The notes beneath the pieces are model-generated. The model was given only the letters and a program-made list of their open reading frames with translations. It was not told where the DNA came from and did not search any database. Both the position numbers and the translations under genes were made by a program. Below, in pieces: positions 1 to 8,655 of a stretch of 64,000 nt of DNA; the first letter of the stretch is position 1; each line of letters starts with the position of its first letter. Source of the DNA: Planctomycetota bacterium (GTDB lineage Bacteria > Planctomycetota > Planctomycetia > Pirellulales > Pirellulaceae); assembly GCA_017303505.1 (NCBI GenBank), contig JAFLCP010000003.1:1-64000 (forward strand), written 5' to 3'.

Positions 1-93
1 AACGATCAAGACCTGCGTTGGTTCTTCGGCTTGGATCGAAGAGCAGAGTAAGCTACCAATCAAAACGGCGAATTGCCACAGCATCTTTTTCAT
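1..93 (-). CDS. Secreted protein, N-terminus only (runs off the left edge)
   Basis: The minus-strand frame opens with ATG at 93-91 and is still open at base 1, so only the first 31 residues are present. They begin MKKMLWQFAVLIGSLLCSS and end IQAEEPTQVLIV: a two-lysine n-region, a hydrophobic core and an alanine-type cleavage site (IQA followed by EE), i.e. a classical Sec signal peptide. The product is exported; its function cannot be read from this fragment. The 166 bases between its start and the next gene hold its promoter, but no clear boxes are seen. Confidence 0.6.
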   Translation of the reverse strand, partial: MKKMLWQFAVLIGSLLCSSIQAEEPTQVLIV

Positions 94-259
94 CAAAGAC
101 TCCCGCCATAAAGTGCCGAACGAAGGAGTCTAACAATTTAGCATTGCGCTGATCGCGAAGTCTATGGCAACCCTACGTGCGATGAATTTATCTGTTGCTC
201 TGCATACGAACAACTAGTCGTTTATCACCATTGTTTGACTAAGAATTGCGGCGAACGAT

Positions 260-544
260 TTACATTGGGGCCGGTGAAGCTGGTTCGGTGGAATCAGAAA
301 GTGGCGGTTGGGTTTCCGTTGGCACCTTGGCGTAGTCCCCATTCTCTTTGATCGATTCCAATTCCGCTCGTATTCGGCCAATTTCTTCTTGAGCGTGTTC
401 GATCACAATCTTTGCTGGCAACTGTTTCGGGTTCTTAGGGGGGGCCTTTACTTCTGGTGTAGATACCCAGTTGACCACGACAATGACCCCAGCGATCAGG
501 AAGAATGCCGGGATCTGTACAATAGCTCGATTGATGTGACTCAT
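260..544 (-). CDS. Small single-pass membrane protein
   Basis: A 94-residue protein with one membrane segment near residues 10-28 (IPAFFLIAGVIVVVNWV). A proline/lysine-rich stretch follows (APPKNPKQLP), then a short helical, possibly coiled-coil segment (residues 45-67, rich in E, I and R), then an acidic, proline-rich tail. No family is recognised. The ATG at 544 is the only sensible start. It stands alone between the partial gene at the left edge and the DUF1684 gene on the other strand. A plus-strand ORF over the same bases lacks protein-like features and is treated as a shadow. Confidence 0.6.
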   Translation of the reverse strand: MSHINRAIVQIPAFFLIAGVIVVVNWVSTPEVKAPPKNPKQLPAKIVIEHAQEEIGRIRAELESIKENGDYAKVPTETQPPLSDSTEPASPAPM

Positions 545-1055
545 AATTTCGTTTCGCGAATTTTTCGAGAAATTTCGCTTCTGAGTTTAACTCAGGATTC
601 GTTCGAATGCGACAGTGCGCGATCCGAACTGGAGCCTGGCTTTCCCTGCGAAGCAACCAAGTAAGGAATGACAGCCTTACGACAGTGATGTATCCATGAT
701 TCGCTGTCAGCGGCGATTTATTTGGAATTTCGCGTTGAAATTTTCAGTATTAGAAGAATTCATTCGATTAGAGATTTTACTTTTTTCCTCAAGATTTCAT
801 GGAAAAAGAACTGGAGTGTTTTGATCGCTGGTGAGTCCCAAGCGCGGACGCCTCGTTCGAGGGCTTCATTACAGAACGATTGTTGCAACAAGGAAACGCG
901 TTCGATACGCCTCTCTCTGGCCGTGTTCGGCCCTCGATATTGAGGTCTAGCTTTACGTTTGTTCTATCTCCCTCATGGTGGCGGCTTGGAATACACTCAG
1001 AAAAGTCTCCCGGTCAAATATTACGAGTCTCATTCGCTCCAAAGAGTTCATCTGT
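545..1055. other. 511-bp gene-free stretch between divergent genes
   Basis: This lies between the divergent small membrane protein and the DUF1684 gene and should contain both promoters. Short ORFs here have no protein-like composition. No hairpin, repeat or conserved promoter box stands out by eye. Confidence 0.5.
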
Positions 1056-1964
1056 ATGCATCCCATCGTGTTGTCATTGATATTGTTTGCGGTCGGATTC
1101 ATGACGAATCCACTCGCCACTGATGAAGCGAAGTTTATTGAAGAAACCAAAGCATGGCAGAGCGAACGCGAAACGAAGCTGAAAGGCGAAAATGGTTGGC
1201 TCACTTTAGTGGGACGATTTCCGCTGAAGGAAGGTGTCAATAGGTTTGGTGTCGGTTCGGATAATGACGTTGCGCTGCCGGGTGATTTGAAAGAGATAGG
1301 CCCGACTCGGTTAGGTTCCATCACTGTCAATGCACTCGCTGGAACGGCGAGCTTAAAATTGGCAGACGATGTTGCGATGAAGAGTGAGGGAAAAGAGTTT
1401 CGCGGTGAACGAGCTTTTGTGCTTGATGCTGAAACCAGGGACTGGGTTTCTTTAGGTCGAATGAGCATGCATGTGATTGCACGCGAGGGAAAGTTCTTCT
1501 TGCGTGTGGCCGACAATGAGTCGGAGCAGCGAACGAAGTTTCCTGGTTGCACTTGGTTCGAACCTAATTCAAAGTGGCGTGTCGAAGCCAAGTACGTCGC
1601 CTATGCCGAAGAAAAGACGCTTGTGATTAACAACATTCTGGGTGAGCGCTTAGAACAGCCATGTTGTGGGTATGCCGAGTTTCGTGTTGACGATGTGAGG
1701 TATCGATTGGATGCCATTCGGGAAGGTGAAGGTTTGTTTTTTGTTTTTCGCGACGCAACGGCGGGTGAGGCTACCTACGGCGGAGGGCGCTTCATCGATA
1801 TCGAAAAATGTCCTGCTGACGGAGATACATTCATTCTGGACTTTAATCGAGCCTACAATCCACCTTGCGCGTTTTCGAAGTACACCACATGTCCTCTTCC
1901 ACCACCGCAAAACATTCTGAAGGTACGCATAGAGGCTGGCGAAACGTTGAAGCGTAAAGAGTGA
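1056..1964 (+). CDS. DUF1684 family exported protein
   Basis: A 302-residue protein when started at the ATG at 1056, which gives a signal-peptide-like N-terminus (MHPIVLSLILFAVGFM). An upstream in-frame start would add a basic leader unlike a secreted protein. The body matches DUF1684: an N-terminal region with GWLTLVGRFPL, then the hallmark C-terminal block around FNRAYNPPCAFSKYTTCPLP (near residue 270) followed by PPPQN. DUF1684 proteins are exported and of unknown biochemical role. The TGA stop at 1962-1964 directly abuts a possible GTG start of the PepSY gene, so the two are probably one transcript. Confidence 0.85.
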   Translation: MHPIVLSLILFAVGFMTNPLATDEAKFIEETKAWQSERETKLKGENGWLTLVGRFPLKEGVNRFGVGSDNDVALPGDLKEIGPTRLGSITVNALAGTASLKLADDVAMKSEGKEFRGERAFVLDAETRDWVSLGRMSMHVIAREGKFFLRVADNESEQRTKFPGCTWFEPNSKWRVEAKYVAYAEEKTLVINNILGERLEQPCCGYAEFRVDDVRYRLDAIREGEGLFFVFRDATAGEATYGGGRFIDIEKCPADGDTFILDFNRAYNPPCAFSKYTTCPLPPPQNILKVRIEAGETLKRKE

Positions 1965-1979
1965 GTGAAAGATAACGAT

Positions 1980-2996
1980 ATGACTGAGGCAACAAATGAA
2001 GTGAGCCCGACAAAGACAACCAATGATGGGACGCGTTGGGGTAAGGTGATGACGCTATGGCTCCGGCGATGTCATCTGTACCTAGGGCTCTTCCTGGCGC
2101 CGTGGGCTCTGCTGTATGGAATCACCGGTTATCTATTCAATCATCCGACGCATTTTTCTGATCGTGGATTGAAAGAGATATCGAGTGCCGATTTGGCGAC
2201 CTGTGGATTTGATGGAACCTTACCAGATCCACTTGAAGCAGCGGAGGAAGTGATTTCGAAACTCAATGAACGTTTTCCTGAATCGAAGCTTGTTATCGCT
2301 GAAGCGGCAGATGCTCGCTACGTTGGTGACTTCTTTTTTGCGACCGCCAACGGGACAGAGAAAACGTATCAACTATTGATACGCCGTGATGGAGGTGGTG
2401 GAACCTATATGGATTCAACCGTTCCGAAGAAGACGCCCCCGCCGGTGGCGGAGTTTGTTATTAACCCACGAGGTGGTGCCAGTTCGAACGGCGAAGCTGG
2501 AACAGGCTCGATGGAAAAGCCGGAGCCATTGAAAATTGAACAAGGCGTGGCTGCCAAGGTAGAAGCGATATTGCCAGAGCTGGCCAAGCGGTTGGAGTTG
2601 CCGGGATTGGACAAGCCTTTTCGGCTAACGAGCGCGCCACAATTGCAATTTCGGGCAATGAGTCAGGATAAGACTTGGTTGATCAAATATGATTCTTTCT
2701 TGGGAGGTGTCAGCGCTGAATGGGAAGATCCATCCCAAGCGAAAGAGCCATTGAGTTGGCGGGCGTATCTGTTGCGATTGCATACGGCTCATGGTTATAT
2801 GGGAATCTTCGAAGCCCGTTGGTTTTGGGCATGGATTGTGGATGCCATGGCTTTTGTTATGGTCTTTTGGGCATTGTCGGGCTTTATCATGTGGTGGCAA
2901 ATCAAGCGTTTGCGACCCTTTGGTTGGATGGTGATCGGCTCGAGTGTGATAGCGGCGGCTGCGTTGTTCCTCGCGATGGCATACGAACTGCACTAA
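1980..2996 (+). CDS. PepSY-associated TM helix protein
   Basis: About 338 residues from the ATG at 1980; a GTG at 1965 in the same frame, immediately after the upstream stop, is an alternative. The first membrane segment has the PepSY-TM signature HLYLGLFLAPWALLYGITGY followed by LFNHP. A long soluble loop rich in G and P follows. The C-terminus carries a histidine-bearing stretch (LRLHTAHGYMG) and two more helices (around WIVDAMAFVMVFWALSGFIM and MVIGSSVIAAAALFLAM). Proteins of this family sit in the inner membrane and are often linked to iron/siderophore reduction. That role is family knowledge; no siderophore genes are nearby. Confidence 0.8.
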   Translation: MTEATNEVSPTKTTNDGTRWGKVMTLWLRRCHLYLGLFLAPWALLYGITGYLFNHPTHFSDRGLKEISSADLATCGFDGTLPDPLEAAEEVISKLNERFPESKLVIAEAADARYVGDFFFATANGTEKTYQLLIRRDGGGGTYMDSTVPKKTPPPVAEFVINPRGGASSNGEAGTGSMEKPEPLKIEQGVAAKVEAILPELAKRLELPGLDKPFRLTSAPQLQFRAMSQDKTWLIKYDSFLGGVSAEWEDPSQAKEPLSWRAYLLRLHTAHGYMGIFEARWFWAWIVDAMAFVMVFWALSGFIMWWQIKRLRPFGWMVIGSSVIAAAALFLAMAYELH

Positions 2997-3011
2997 GTAG
3001 AAATTCTTGAA

Positions 3012-3044
3012 AGCCAATTGAGATTTGGCTCTTGGTACTTTTTT
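3012..3044 (+). terminator. Weak terminator-like hairpin after the PepSY gene
   Basis: AGCCAA (3012-3017) and TTGGCT (3025-3030) form a 6-bp stem with a 7-base loop. A T-rich run follows about eight bases later. The stem is short, so this is only a candidate. Confidence 0.3.
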
Positions 3045-3142
3045 CAGATTTTCGCGTAAAAGGCCGCGCTCCTGTGGCAGGTAAAGGATCTGTGGGAGTA
3101 TTACCTACCTCACCGGAATGCCTACCGCAGCAGGAGCCCGCC

Positions 3143-3541
3143 ATGAATCCTTTTCAGGCCCCACCCACGGACCGAACTGACCAAGAAATCTGGAGGGATG
3201 TCGAATATCAGCGTCGTTACGATCCACGCCGTATCCTAGCTCAACAACAACTGGCTACTTTCGTGGCGTTCATTTGCTTATTTGTGGCCTGTCTGCTGAT
3301 GTGTAAAGTGGATTACCTCCTCCGTCCGCACCGAATCCATATGCCGTTCCCTATATTTTTGTCGCTCGTTGTTTTTCCACTGCCAGGTACATGCTTGCTT
3401 GTGTTGAGGCGATATCTCTGGCCTAATCTTCAAGTTCGTCAGCTTGGGCAGGCTCTTTGCGCTGGGTGTGCGTTAGGATATTTTCTTATCCCATTCAGTT
3501 TTTATATTCTCAGCGCGATGATGGGTTGGGGCATGGATTAG
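3143..3541 (+). CDS. Three-TM membrane protein with planctomycete NPFQAP N-terminus
   Basis: 132 residues from the ATG at 3143, chosen because CAGGAG lies about seven bases upstream and because the protein then begins MNPFQAPPTD. This NPYQSP-like N-terminus is common on small planctomycete membrane proteins. Three hydrophobic segments follow: LATFVAFICLFVACLLM, IFLSLVVFPLPGTCLLVL and LCAGCALGYFLIPFSFYIL. An upstream in-frame extension to 3032 looks non-coding. Function unknown; inner-membrane location is inferred. Confidence 0.7.
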   Translation: MNPFQAPPTDRTDQEIWRDVEYQRRYDPRRILAQQQLATFVAFICLFVACLLMCKVDYLLRPHRIHMPFPIFLSLVVFPLPGTCLLVLRRYLWPNLQVRQLGQALCAGCALGYFLIPFSFYILSAMMGWGMD

Positions 3542-3821
3542 AGCGTTGCGTAAATGCCAGATTACGTGGAGATGTGGTCCGGTCGATCCGGGAAAATTTC
3601 GAAATGGTGCCAGGGTTTGATTCAAAAGCAGGCAAGATCACGCACTTTGGTTTCGCACGCTTTGTACGTGATCTTTCCATTTTATGCCGTATGGATTCCG
3701 ATCTTATTTCCCGACGCGGTATTCTGGGTATGAGCTCATAATCGGTTAACCCGCAGTCCAGCGCGTCGAATTACTGAGCAGTTGCGAGCTTCTGAAAACG
3801 AGCACTGCAAATGGCTGACAT

Positions 3822-4205
3822 TTACTTTCCAAATTGAAACAACCACGCTGCCATCAAATAAAGGCCTGGTCCAAAGAGCAGGCCAATCAAGAAGAGACCG
3901 AACACGATCGTGCCGATGGTTACCTTCGAATCGTGGTCTTGTAAGTCGCGAAGCTCTACAAAAAATGCAATACATGCGGTGAGCCAAATGGCTAGTGCAA
4001 CGTACCAAACCGCAGCGGGTACCGTTGGATTAAAGTAATGTGCCAATCCTCCCAGAATCGCCACGATTGGAAGGATGAGAGCACAGTACCAATCGAAGAT
4101 CGACTTCGGCCGATGAGAGGACTTGATATCTCGCAAAGATGATACACAGAACGCTGTCACACCCAATGAGTAGACCAGCAATAACGCGAGCTTGAGATAG
4201 AGCAT
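3822..4205 (-). CDS. Four-TM hypothetical membrane protein
   Basis: 127 residues from the ATG at 4205, where the protein begins directly with a hydrophobic helix (MLYLKLALLLVYSLGVTAF). Starting further upstream at 4346 would add a basic, non-hydrophobic leader and overlap the M20 gene start. Three further helices are seen (YCALILPIVAILGGL, VWYVALAIWLTACIAFF, GTIVFGLFLIGLLFGPGLYL). No family recognised. It is divergent from the M20 gene, with about 107 bases between them. Confidence 0.65.
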   Translation of the reverse strand: MLYLKLALLLVYSLGVTAFCVSSLRDIKSSHRPKSIFDWYCALILPIVAILGGLAHYFNPTVPAAVWYVALAIWLTACIAFFVELRDLQDHDSKVTIGTIVFGLFLIGLLFGPGLYLMAAWLFQFGK

Positions 4206-4312
4206 AAGATAGGGTGATTCAAGGTGTGTGGTGTTCCGGTGTAACGGTTTAGCGCGTATCTTGATAGTAAAGATGCTAAGGTTGCAGCGGTGGAGTATAA
4301 AGGGAGAAATCG

Positions 4313-5509
4313 ATGATTTCAATGAACGAGATTTTTGCAGCGGCACAGAACCATGAGAATTGGATCATTGAAAAACGTCGATTTCTGCATCGTATTCCCG
4401 AGTTAGGCTATGAATTGCCAAAGACGAGCGCTTATGTGCGAGAACAATTGTCTGCCTTGGGAATAAAGTTTCGCTATCCCGTTGCTCGCAGTGGCATTGT
4501 CGCCGAGATCGGTCATGAAGGTCCGTGCGTAGCCTTGCGGGCGGACATGGACGCGTTACCGATTGTGGAGGAAGCGGACGTCGATTTTCGCAGCGAACAT
4601 CCCGGTCGTATGCATGCTTGTGGGCATGATTGTCATACGGCAATGCTCTTGGGGGCGGCAAAGATTCTCAAGGAATCAGAGGCCAAGCTTCCAGGTCGCG
4701 TCAAGTTGGTATTTCAGCCCGCTGAAGAAGGTGGTGGTGGAGCGGCGATGATGGTTGAGGAAGGAGCACTGCAAGATCCTCCCGTACAAAAGATATTCGG
4801 TATTCATGTGTGGCCGCAATTGGCTACGGGTGAGATCGGTGGTAAAGAGGGAACATTCTTAGCAGCCAGCGGAGCGTTTCGGCTCATGATCAAAGGGAAG
4901 GCGGGGCATGGTGCTTATCCACACCAATGTCGTGACCCTATCGCCGCAACGGCCCAGATAATCACGGCGATTCAAACACTCGTTTCTCGCGAAGCGGATC
5001 CAGTGGAACCTCGAGTGGTCAGTGTTACCATGGTTCATGCGGGGACGGCATTTAACGTGATTCCGGGGAGTGTAGAAATCGGTGGAACCATACGCGCTAT
5101 GTCGACCGCCGAAGTGCAGAAGATTCGCATATCATTGGAGCGACTGGCGAAGGGAATTGCATCAGCCCTGCAGTGTGAAGCGGAAATGGTCACCTACGAA
5201 GGTGCATTCGATTATCCACCCACCTTTAATGATGCAGAGACTTGGAACCTCACTCAGGAAGTAGGCAAAGACCTGCTATCAAGTGACCGAGTTCACACGA
5301 TACCTTCCGTGATGGGAGCGGAGGATTTCTCGTTTTATGCGAAAGATGTACCAGCCTGTTTCATTGCGTTAGGGATCCGCAATGAGGCGATTGGGGCTGT
5401 GTATGATGTGCATCATGGTTGTTTCAAAGTGGACGAATCCGCTTTGAAGATCGGGACGGCAATGCATGTAGGATTTGCCGTGCGGGCGCTGACGCAGTTG
5501 CAGAATTGA
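4313..5509 (+). CDS. M20 family metallo-amidohydrolase
   Basis: 398 residues, the usual length for the M20D/amidohydrolase group (hippurate, N-acyl-amino-acid and IAA-amino-acid hydrolases). These remove the acyl group from N-acylated amino acids using two metal ions. Visible motifs are RADMDALP (around residue 77), MHACGHDCHTAMLLG (around 100, metal ligands and the catalytic region), QPAEEGGGGA (around 133, general-base glutamate) and the late metal-site block MGAEDFSFYA. The dimerisation insert begins near GHGAYPHQCRDPI. The start at 4313 is supported by AAGGGAGAAA just upstream. No signal peptide is present, so it is cytoplasmic. The exact substrate cannot be told from sequence. Confidence 0.9.
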   Translation: MISMNEIFAAAQNHENWIIEKRRFLHRIPELGYELPKTSAYVREQLSALGIKFRYPVARSGIVAEIGHEGPCVALRADMDALPIVEEADVDFRSEHPGRMHACGHDCHTAMLLGAAKILKESEAKLPGRVKLVFQPAEEGGGGAAMMVEEGALQDPPVQKIFGIHVWPQLATGEIGGKEGTFLAASGAFRLMIKGKAGHGAYPHQCRDPIAATAQIITAIQTLVSREADPVEPRVVSVTMVHAGTAFNVIPGSVEIGGTIRAMSTAEVQKIRISLERLAKGIASALQCEAEMVTYEGAFDYPPTFNDAETWNLTQEVGKDLLSSDRVHTIPSVMGAEDFSFYAKDVPACFIALGIRNEAIGAVYDVHHGCFKVDESALKIGTAMHVGFAVRALTQLQN

Positions 5510-5534
5510 AAAGTAGCTGCCGCCGAATAGCTAA

Positions 5535-6299
5535 CTAGACTCCACGTCGTTCGCCAAAAACGGCGACATGGAGTCGATCCGAGTATCGCCATCCTCGACG
5601 AACGCAGAGTTCAAAAATCCAGCCGCGGTTTTTTTCGAGCTCGTGTTGTGTTCTGGCTTCTGGCATCACCAAGAGTCGTCGCCCAGCAATGGAGTATCGT
5701 TCTTGGATCGCAGCCACTTCAGCTTCATCGCTGGGGGCGCTGACGACAAATTTGAACGTCGCTTTTGGGCAATTTGCGAACCACAGCATGGCGTCGGAAC
5801 GCAATCTTGAATCGATGTCCATACGCGAGTTGGCTAGTTTGGGTGATACGTTGTAGCGGTGCATGATCGCATCGAACGCGGCTAGCGGAATGATGGTCCC
5901 ATTCGTTTCCGCTTCGAATTCATAAGCTGAATTTTGAGCGAGCAATTTACTTGCCACTTCGGTCAGTTTTTGTTGTTGAAGCAACGGTTCTCCGCCGGTA
6001 AAGATGACGTTGTGGCATTTGAGTTCAAGGATTCTTTGGGCTATTGCTTCGGGCGTTATTCGCAACTGAACTTGTGATCGTTCGAATTTGTTATCGCCGG
6101 CAAGATTGTCTCGGGCGTGCCGATAGTTGGTTCCTTTCCAATTCCAGGTGTAGTCGGTATCACACCAATAACATTGCAAATTGCAGCCACTGGTTCGAAT
6201 GAAAATACTAGGAACGCCCGCAGAGACCCCTTCACCTTGAAGGCTATAGAAAATCTCGGGTTCATCCCCGAGTTTGGCCAAAACGATCTCGTCAGACAT
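5535..6299 (-). CDS. queE: 7-carboxy-7-deazaguanine synthase QueE
   Basis: 254 residues. QueE is a radical SAM enzyme that contracts the ring of 6-carboxy-5,6,7,8-tetrahydropterin to 7-carboxy-7-deazaguanine in the pathway to preQ0 and queuosine. The N-terminus has the family start EIFYSLQGEGVSAGVPSIFI, then the 4Fe-4S cluster motif CNLQCYWCDTDY (CxxxCxxC) and the SAM-binding FTGGEPLLQQ. An insert between the cluster motif and the GGEP motif is typical of this group. The C-terminus ends in LHVAVFGERRGV. No other queuosine genes are adjacent. It is convergent with the M20 gene. Confidence 0.93.
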   Translation of the reverse strand: MSDEIVLAKLGDEPEIFYSLQGEGVSAGVPSIFIRTSGCNLQCYWCDTDYTWNWKGTNYRHARDNLAGDNKFERSQVQLRITPEAIAQRILELKCHNVIFTGGEPLLQQQKLTEVASKLLAQNSAYEFEAETNGTIIPLAAFDAIMHRYNVSPKLANSRMDIDSRLRSDAMLWFANCPKATFKFVVSAPSDEAEVAAIQERYSIAGRRLLVMPEARTQHELEKNRGWIFELCVRRGWRYSDRLHVAVFGERRGV

Positions 6300-6599
6300 T
6301 AGGGGTCCTTGTGGGCCGCTTCAGAACTTTTTTCAGAATCTTGTTTCATTCTGATAGAGATGCGGCATATCGACAATAGCACCTTTTGCTTGGCGTTTTC
6401 ATTCGAGGATTTTCAGAGCAGAATCCGCAAGTGCTCACTGGGGCAAATACAGGCTTTTTAGTGGAATTTTGCATACTGCGTAGGGTGTATACCCAATACC
6501 CATAATCTTCGGATAGATTAAAGATCGGAGCGGTTCGGAGTACATAGTCGAACCGCGACGGATTTGGCTTCAGTGGTTAAGCAAATTGGGACCGACACA
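6300..6599. other. 300-bp intergenic region with an 8-bp perfect inverted repeat
   Basis: This lies between the divergent queE and the next plus-strand gene. GCGGTTCG (6530-6537) and CGAACCGC (6549-6556) form a perfect 8-bp stem with an 11-base loop, about 45 bases before the ATG at 6600. It could be an operator or a 5' leader hairpin. The queE leader shows no recognisable preQ1 riboswitch. Confidence 0.45.
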
Positions 6600-7034
6600 A
6601 TGTTTGAAAAATCGGACGAAGATTCCAGCGATGATTTGAATGGCGAGATGGTATCCGATGATATGGATTTACCTGCAACTGGCTTAAGGTTGACGACAAG
6701 CGATTTGATTTTGGAGAGAAAGAACGGCGTGTTGATTGCCAGTTGGCCGGTTGCAGAGATCTCATCTGCACGAGCTGTAAGGCAACTCAATCCGTTTTCC
6801 TTAGGATTGATCGGTTCCGCTTGCGCCATGGTTTACATCGTATTGTCGATACCAATTTCCTTTTGGTTCGTCGTAGGGTTGTACGTCCTTGCCGTCCTAT
6901 GCGGATTAGTAGGGTTACTGGTCATCATGGGGACTTCATTGCGTTTCGAATACCGAGGTAAGTCCGTGAAGATCGATTGCGATGACGAGTTTTTTATGGT
7001 GGATGCTTTCGCGCAAATACTGAGCATCAAATAA
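6600..7034 (+). CDS. Two-TM hypothetical membrane protein
   Basis: 144 residues from the ATG at 6600; a TTG at 6564 in frame is less likely. An acidic N-terminus (about 25 residues) leads to a beta-rich stretch (LRLTTSDLILERKNGVLIAS). Two adjacent helices follow (LGLIGSACAMVYIVLSIPI and FVVGLYVLAVLCGLVGLLVI), then a short basic/acidic tail. Function unknown. The next gene starts 38 bases downstream on the same strand, so the pair may be co-transcribed. Confidence 0.6.
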   Translation: MFEKSDEDSSDDLNGEMVSDDMDLPATGLRLTTSDLILERKNGVLIASWPVAEISSARAVRQLNPFSLGLIGSACAMVYIVLSIPISFWFVVGLYVLAVLCGLVGLLVIMGTSLRFEYRGKSVKIDCDDEFFMVDAFAQILSIK

Positions 7035-7072
7035 CAAAAAGCGGATTCAAATTTCACAACTCAAGCCAACAC

Positions 7073-7603
7073 ATGACCACAAAAACTGCCATCATCTTTC
7101 TTGTACTTGTAGCAATCTTGATGGCTAGTGGCGCAATGATTTGGAGCATTTATCGTCAGCCCAAGATTTTGGCGTCGACGGAAATCGCTTACCCCTGTTT
7201 GCGAATTCATGATTCGAATACTTGGGAGATCATTGACGATGCAACCCAACTCAAACGCATGAACAGCAATCTCTATATCATGCGAAATGCAGAACCTTGG
7301 GTGATCGATTCAAACCTGCGTGTCCTCGAGATGCATAAGTTGAGCATGAAAGGGAGTCCTTTTTGGCTGATGTTTACAGGGCCAAGAATGGTGGACGTTT
7401 CATTTGAGCTCAAGATGTCCAAGGGGGACACGCTGGCTGCTGCGAGAAAGTTGGTGGGCCGTGTGTTGCAAAGTGTCGAAGCTGAGCTTGATCCACAGTT
7501 GGCTGAGGAGCTTCAGCAGGCGAAGACATGGCAGGAGATGACCGACCTGTTGATCCGTGAAGATCGAACAGGAAAGTACAGTCAACGTCCAACTCCTGAG
7601 TGA
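7073..7603 (+). CDS. Membrane-anchored hypothetical protein
   Basis: 176 residues with an N-terminal membrane anchor or signal sequence (AIIFLVLVAILMASGAMIW) followed by a soluble domain of about 150 residues. The C-terminal third is helical (KGDTLAAARKLVGRVLQSVE). No domain recognised. The stop codon is immediately followed by the left side of the MITE-like element at 7604. Confidence 0.6.
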   Translation: MTTKTAIIFLVLVAILMASGAMIWSIYRQPKILASTEIAYPCLRIHDSNTWEIIDDATQLKRMNSNLYIMRNAEPWVIDSNLRVLEMHKLSMKGSPFWLMFTGPRMVDVSFELKMSKGDTLAAARKLVGRVLQSVEAELDPQLAEELQQAKTWQEMTDLLIREDRTGKYSQRPTPE

Positions 7604-7783
7604 AGCGGTGCCGTGTTTATCCTACACATCTTCTGTCGTATCAAAATCAACTTATATAACCACTCGTTAGCTAGGGTTCGTTTAACCCGTAGCTGGAACG
7701 CAGCGTAGGCTAGGTGGACTGGAGAAAGTCTCCAATCCCCAAATACGCTCTCAAAAAAGCTGTGTAGGATAAACAGAGCGGTG
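7604..7783. mobile_element. MITE-like element with perfect 15-bp terminal inverted repeats
   Basis: TGTTTATCCTACACA at 7614-7628 is the exact reverse complement of TGTGTAGGATAAACA at 7761-7775. Each arm is flanked by the 7-mer AGCGGTG (7604-7610 and 7777-7783), which could be a target-site duplication although it sits 3 bases outside one arm and 1 base outside the other. The 132-base interior holds two further hairpins, GCTAGGGTT/AACCCGTAGC (7670-7693, one bulge) and GGAGA/TCTCC (7721-7733), and no ORF. This matches a small non-autonomous transposable element. A structured RNA is the alternative. Confidence 0.5.
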
Positions 7784-7814
7784 GTCTCTAGCGCCAGTCT
7801 CTATTGTTCGAAAA

Positions 7815-7838
7815 CCGCTGCGCAGCGGGTCTTTTTTG
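7815..7838 (+). terminator. Palindrome followed by a T run
   Basis: The 14-bp palindrome CCGCTGCGCAGCGG (7815-7828) is followed by GTCTTTTTT. It resembles an intrinsic terminator reading rightward and would insulate the sigma factor gene from upstream transcription. The remaining sequence up to 8085 holds no supported gene; a minus-strand ORF there is basic, low-complexity and rejected. Confidence 0.4.
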
Positions 7839-8085
7839 GGAACTCCCCTGCACTTTTTGGCGTTCTACCCTTCTGTGCGAACTTACCGAGTGACCCTTTT
7901 GGCTGAAGCCTTTTCACCAAATGTGCGGTGGTTTTACTTCTTATGGGTGGATTGTGGGCCGTTTTTGAACGAAAATGGAGATCTTTCCCTAAGAATCGGC
8001 GCCTAATTGTTTCTTCTTTTTGGGGAGAGGTCGCCAGTTCACAACCAGAGTGTTCGTCCCATGCCAACAGCAAACTGAGCGTTAC

Positions 8086-8655
8086 ATGCTTCAGCCGACG
8101 CCATTGAAGTCCACTACGGAAATCAAGAAGGGTGTTTCGTCCAAAGACGGAATCACTTTACGGTCGCTGTTTGATCATGAGGAATCCAATTTGCTTCGCT
8201 TCGCATTTTCTATTGCGGGGCGAAGAGAGGTTGCGGAAGAGATCGTGCAAGATGTTTTTCTGCAGCTGCATGCTCGCTGGAGTGAAGTCGAATCGCCCCG
8301 GGCTTGGCTTTATCAAAGCGTGCGTAACGCAGCGTTCAATTATTTGCGCAAAGCGAAACGCGAAGTTTTGCAAAGTGATGATGATCAAGCAACTCAAAGC
8401 GTTGAAGTGAAAGATCAACCACCTGATGTGGTGCTGGAACATATGGAAACAACCAACACATTAAAGCGATTGTTGGAGAAGCTGTCGGAGACCGACCAGC
8501 AACTTGTCCGGCTGAAATATTTTGAAGGTCTCAAGTATCGCGAGATCAGCGAACGAACCGGTTTAACAGTGAGCAATGTGGGTTACCGCTTGCATCAAAT
8601 CATGCAAACACTCGCCAGCGGTTTGCAGCCGATGGGGAGGGATGATTCAAAATGA
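8086..8655 (+). CDS. ECF-type RNA polymerase sigma factor
   Basis: 189 residues from the ATG at 8086; a start at 8020 would add an unlikely leader. Region 2 spans about residues 30-95: helix LLRFAFSIAGRREVAEEIV, then QDVFLQLHARW and the promoter-melting/-10 helix ending SVRNAAFNYLRKAKRE. Region 4 (about residues 135-180) has LSETDQQLVRLKYFEGLKY and the helix-turn-helix REISERTGLTVSNVGYRLHQ. No region 1 or 3 is present, so it is an ECF sigma. Its stop overlaps the ATG of the next gene by four bases (ATGA), implying translational coupling to a protein whose N-terminus looks like an anti-sigma factor. Confidence 0.9.
   Translation: MLQPTPLKSTTEIKKGVSSKDGITLRSLFDHEESNLLRFAFSIAGRREVAEEIVQDVFLQLHARWSEVESPRAWLYQSVRNAAFNYLRKAKREVLQSDDDQATQSVEVKDQPPDVVLEHMETTNTLKRLLEKLSETDQQLVRLKYFEGLKYREISERTGLTVSNVGYRLHQIMQTLASGLQPMGRDDSK

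Noticed and set aside
5900-6420. preQ1 riboswitch in front of queE
   Set aside because: No pseudoknot-forming sequence typical of preQ1 aptamers was seen in the leader.
7801-8073. Minus-strand ORF of 90 codons upstream of the sigma gene
   Set aside because: Basic and low-complexity, no domain; it overlaps a palindrome with a T run and the promoter region of the sigma factor.
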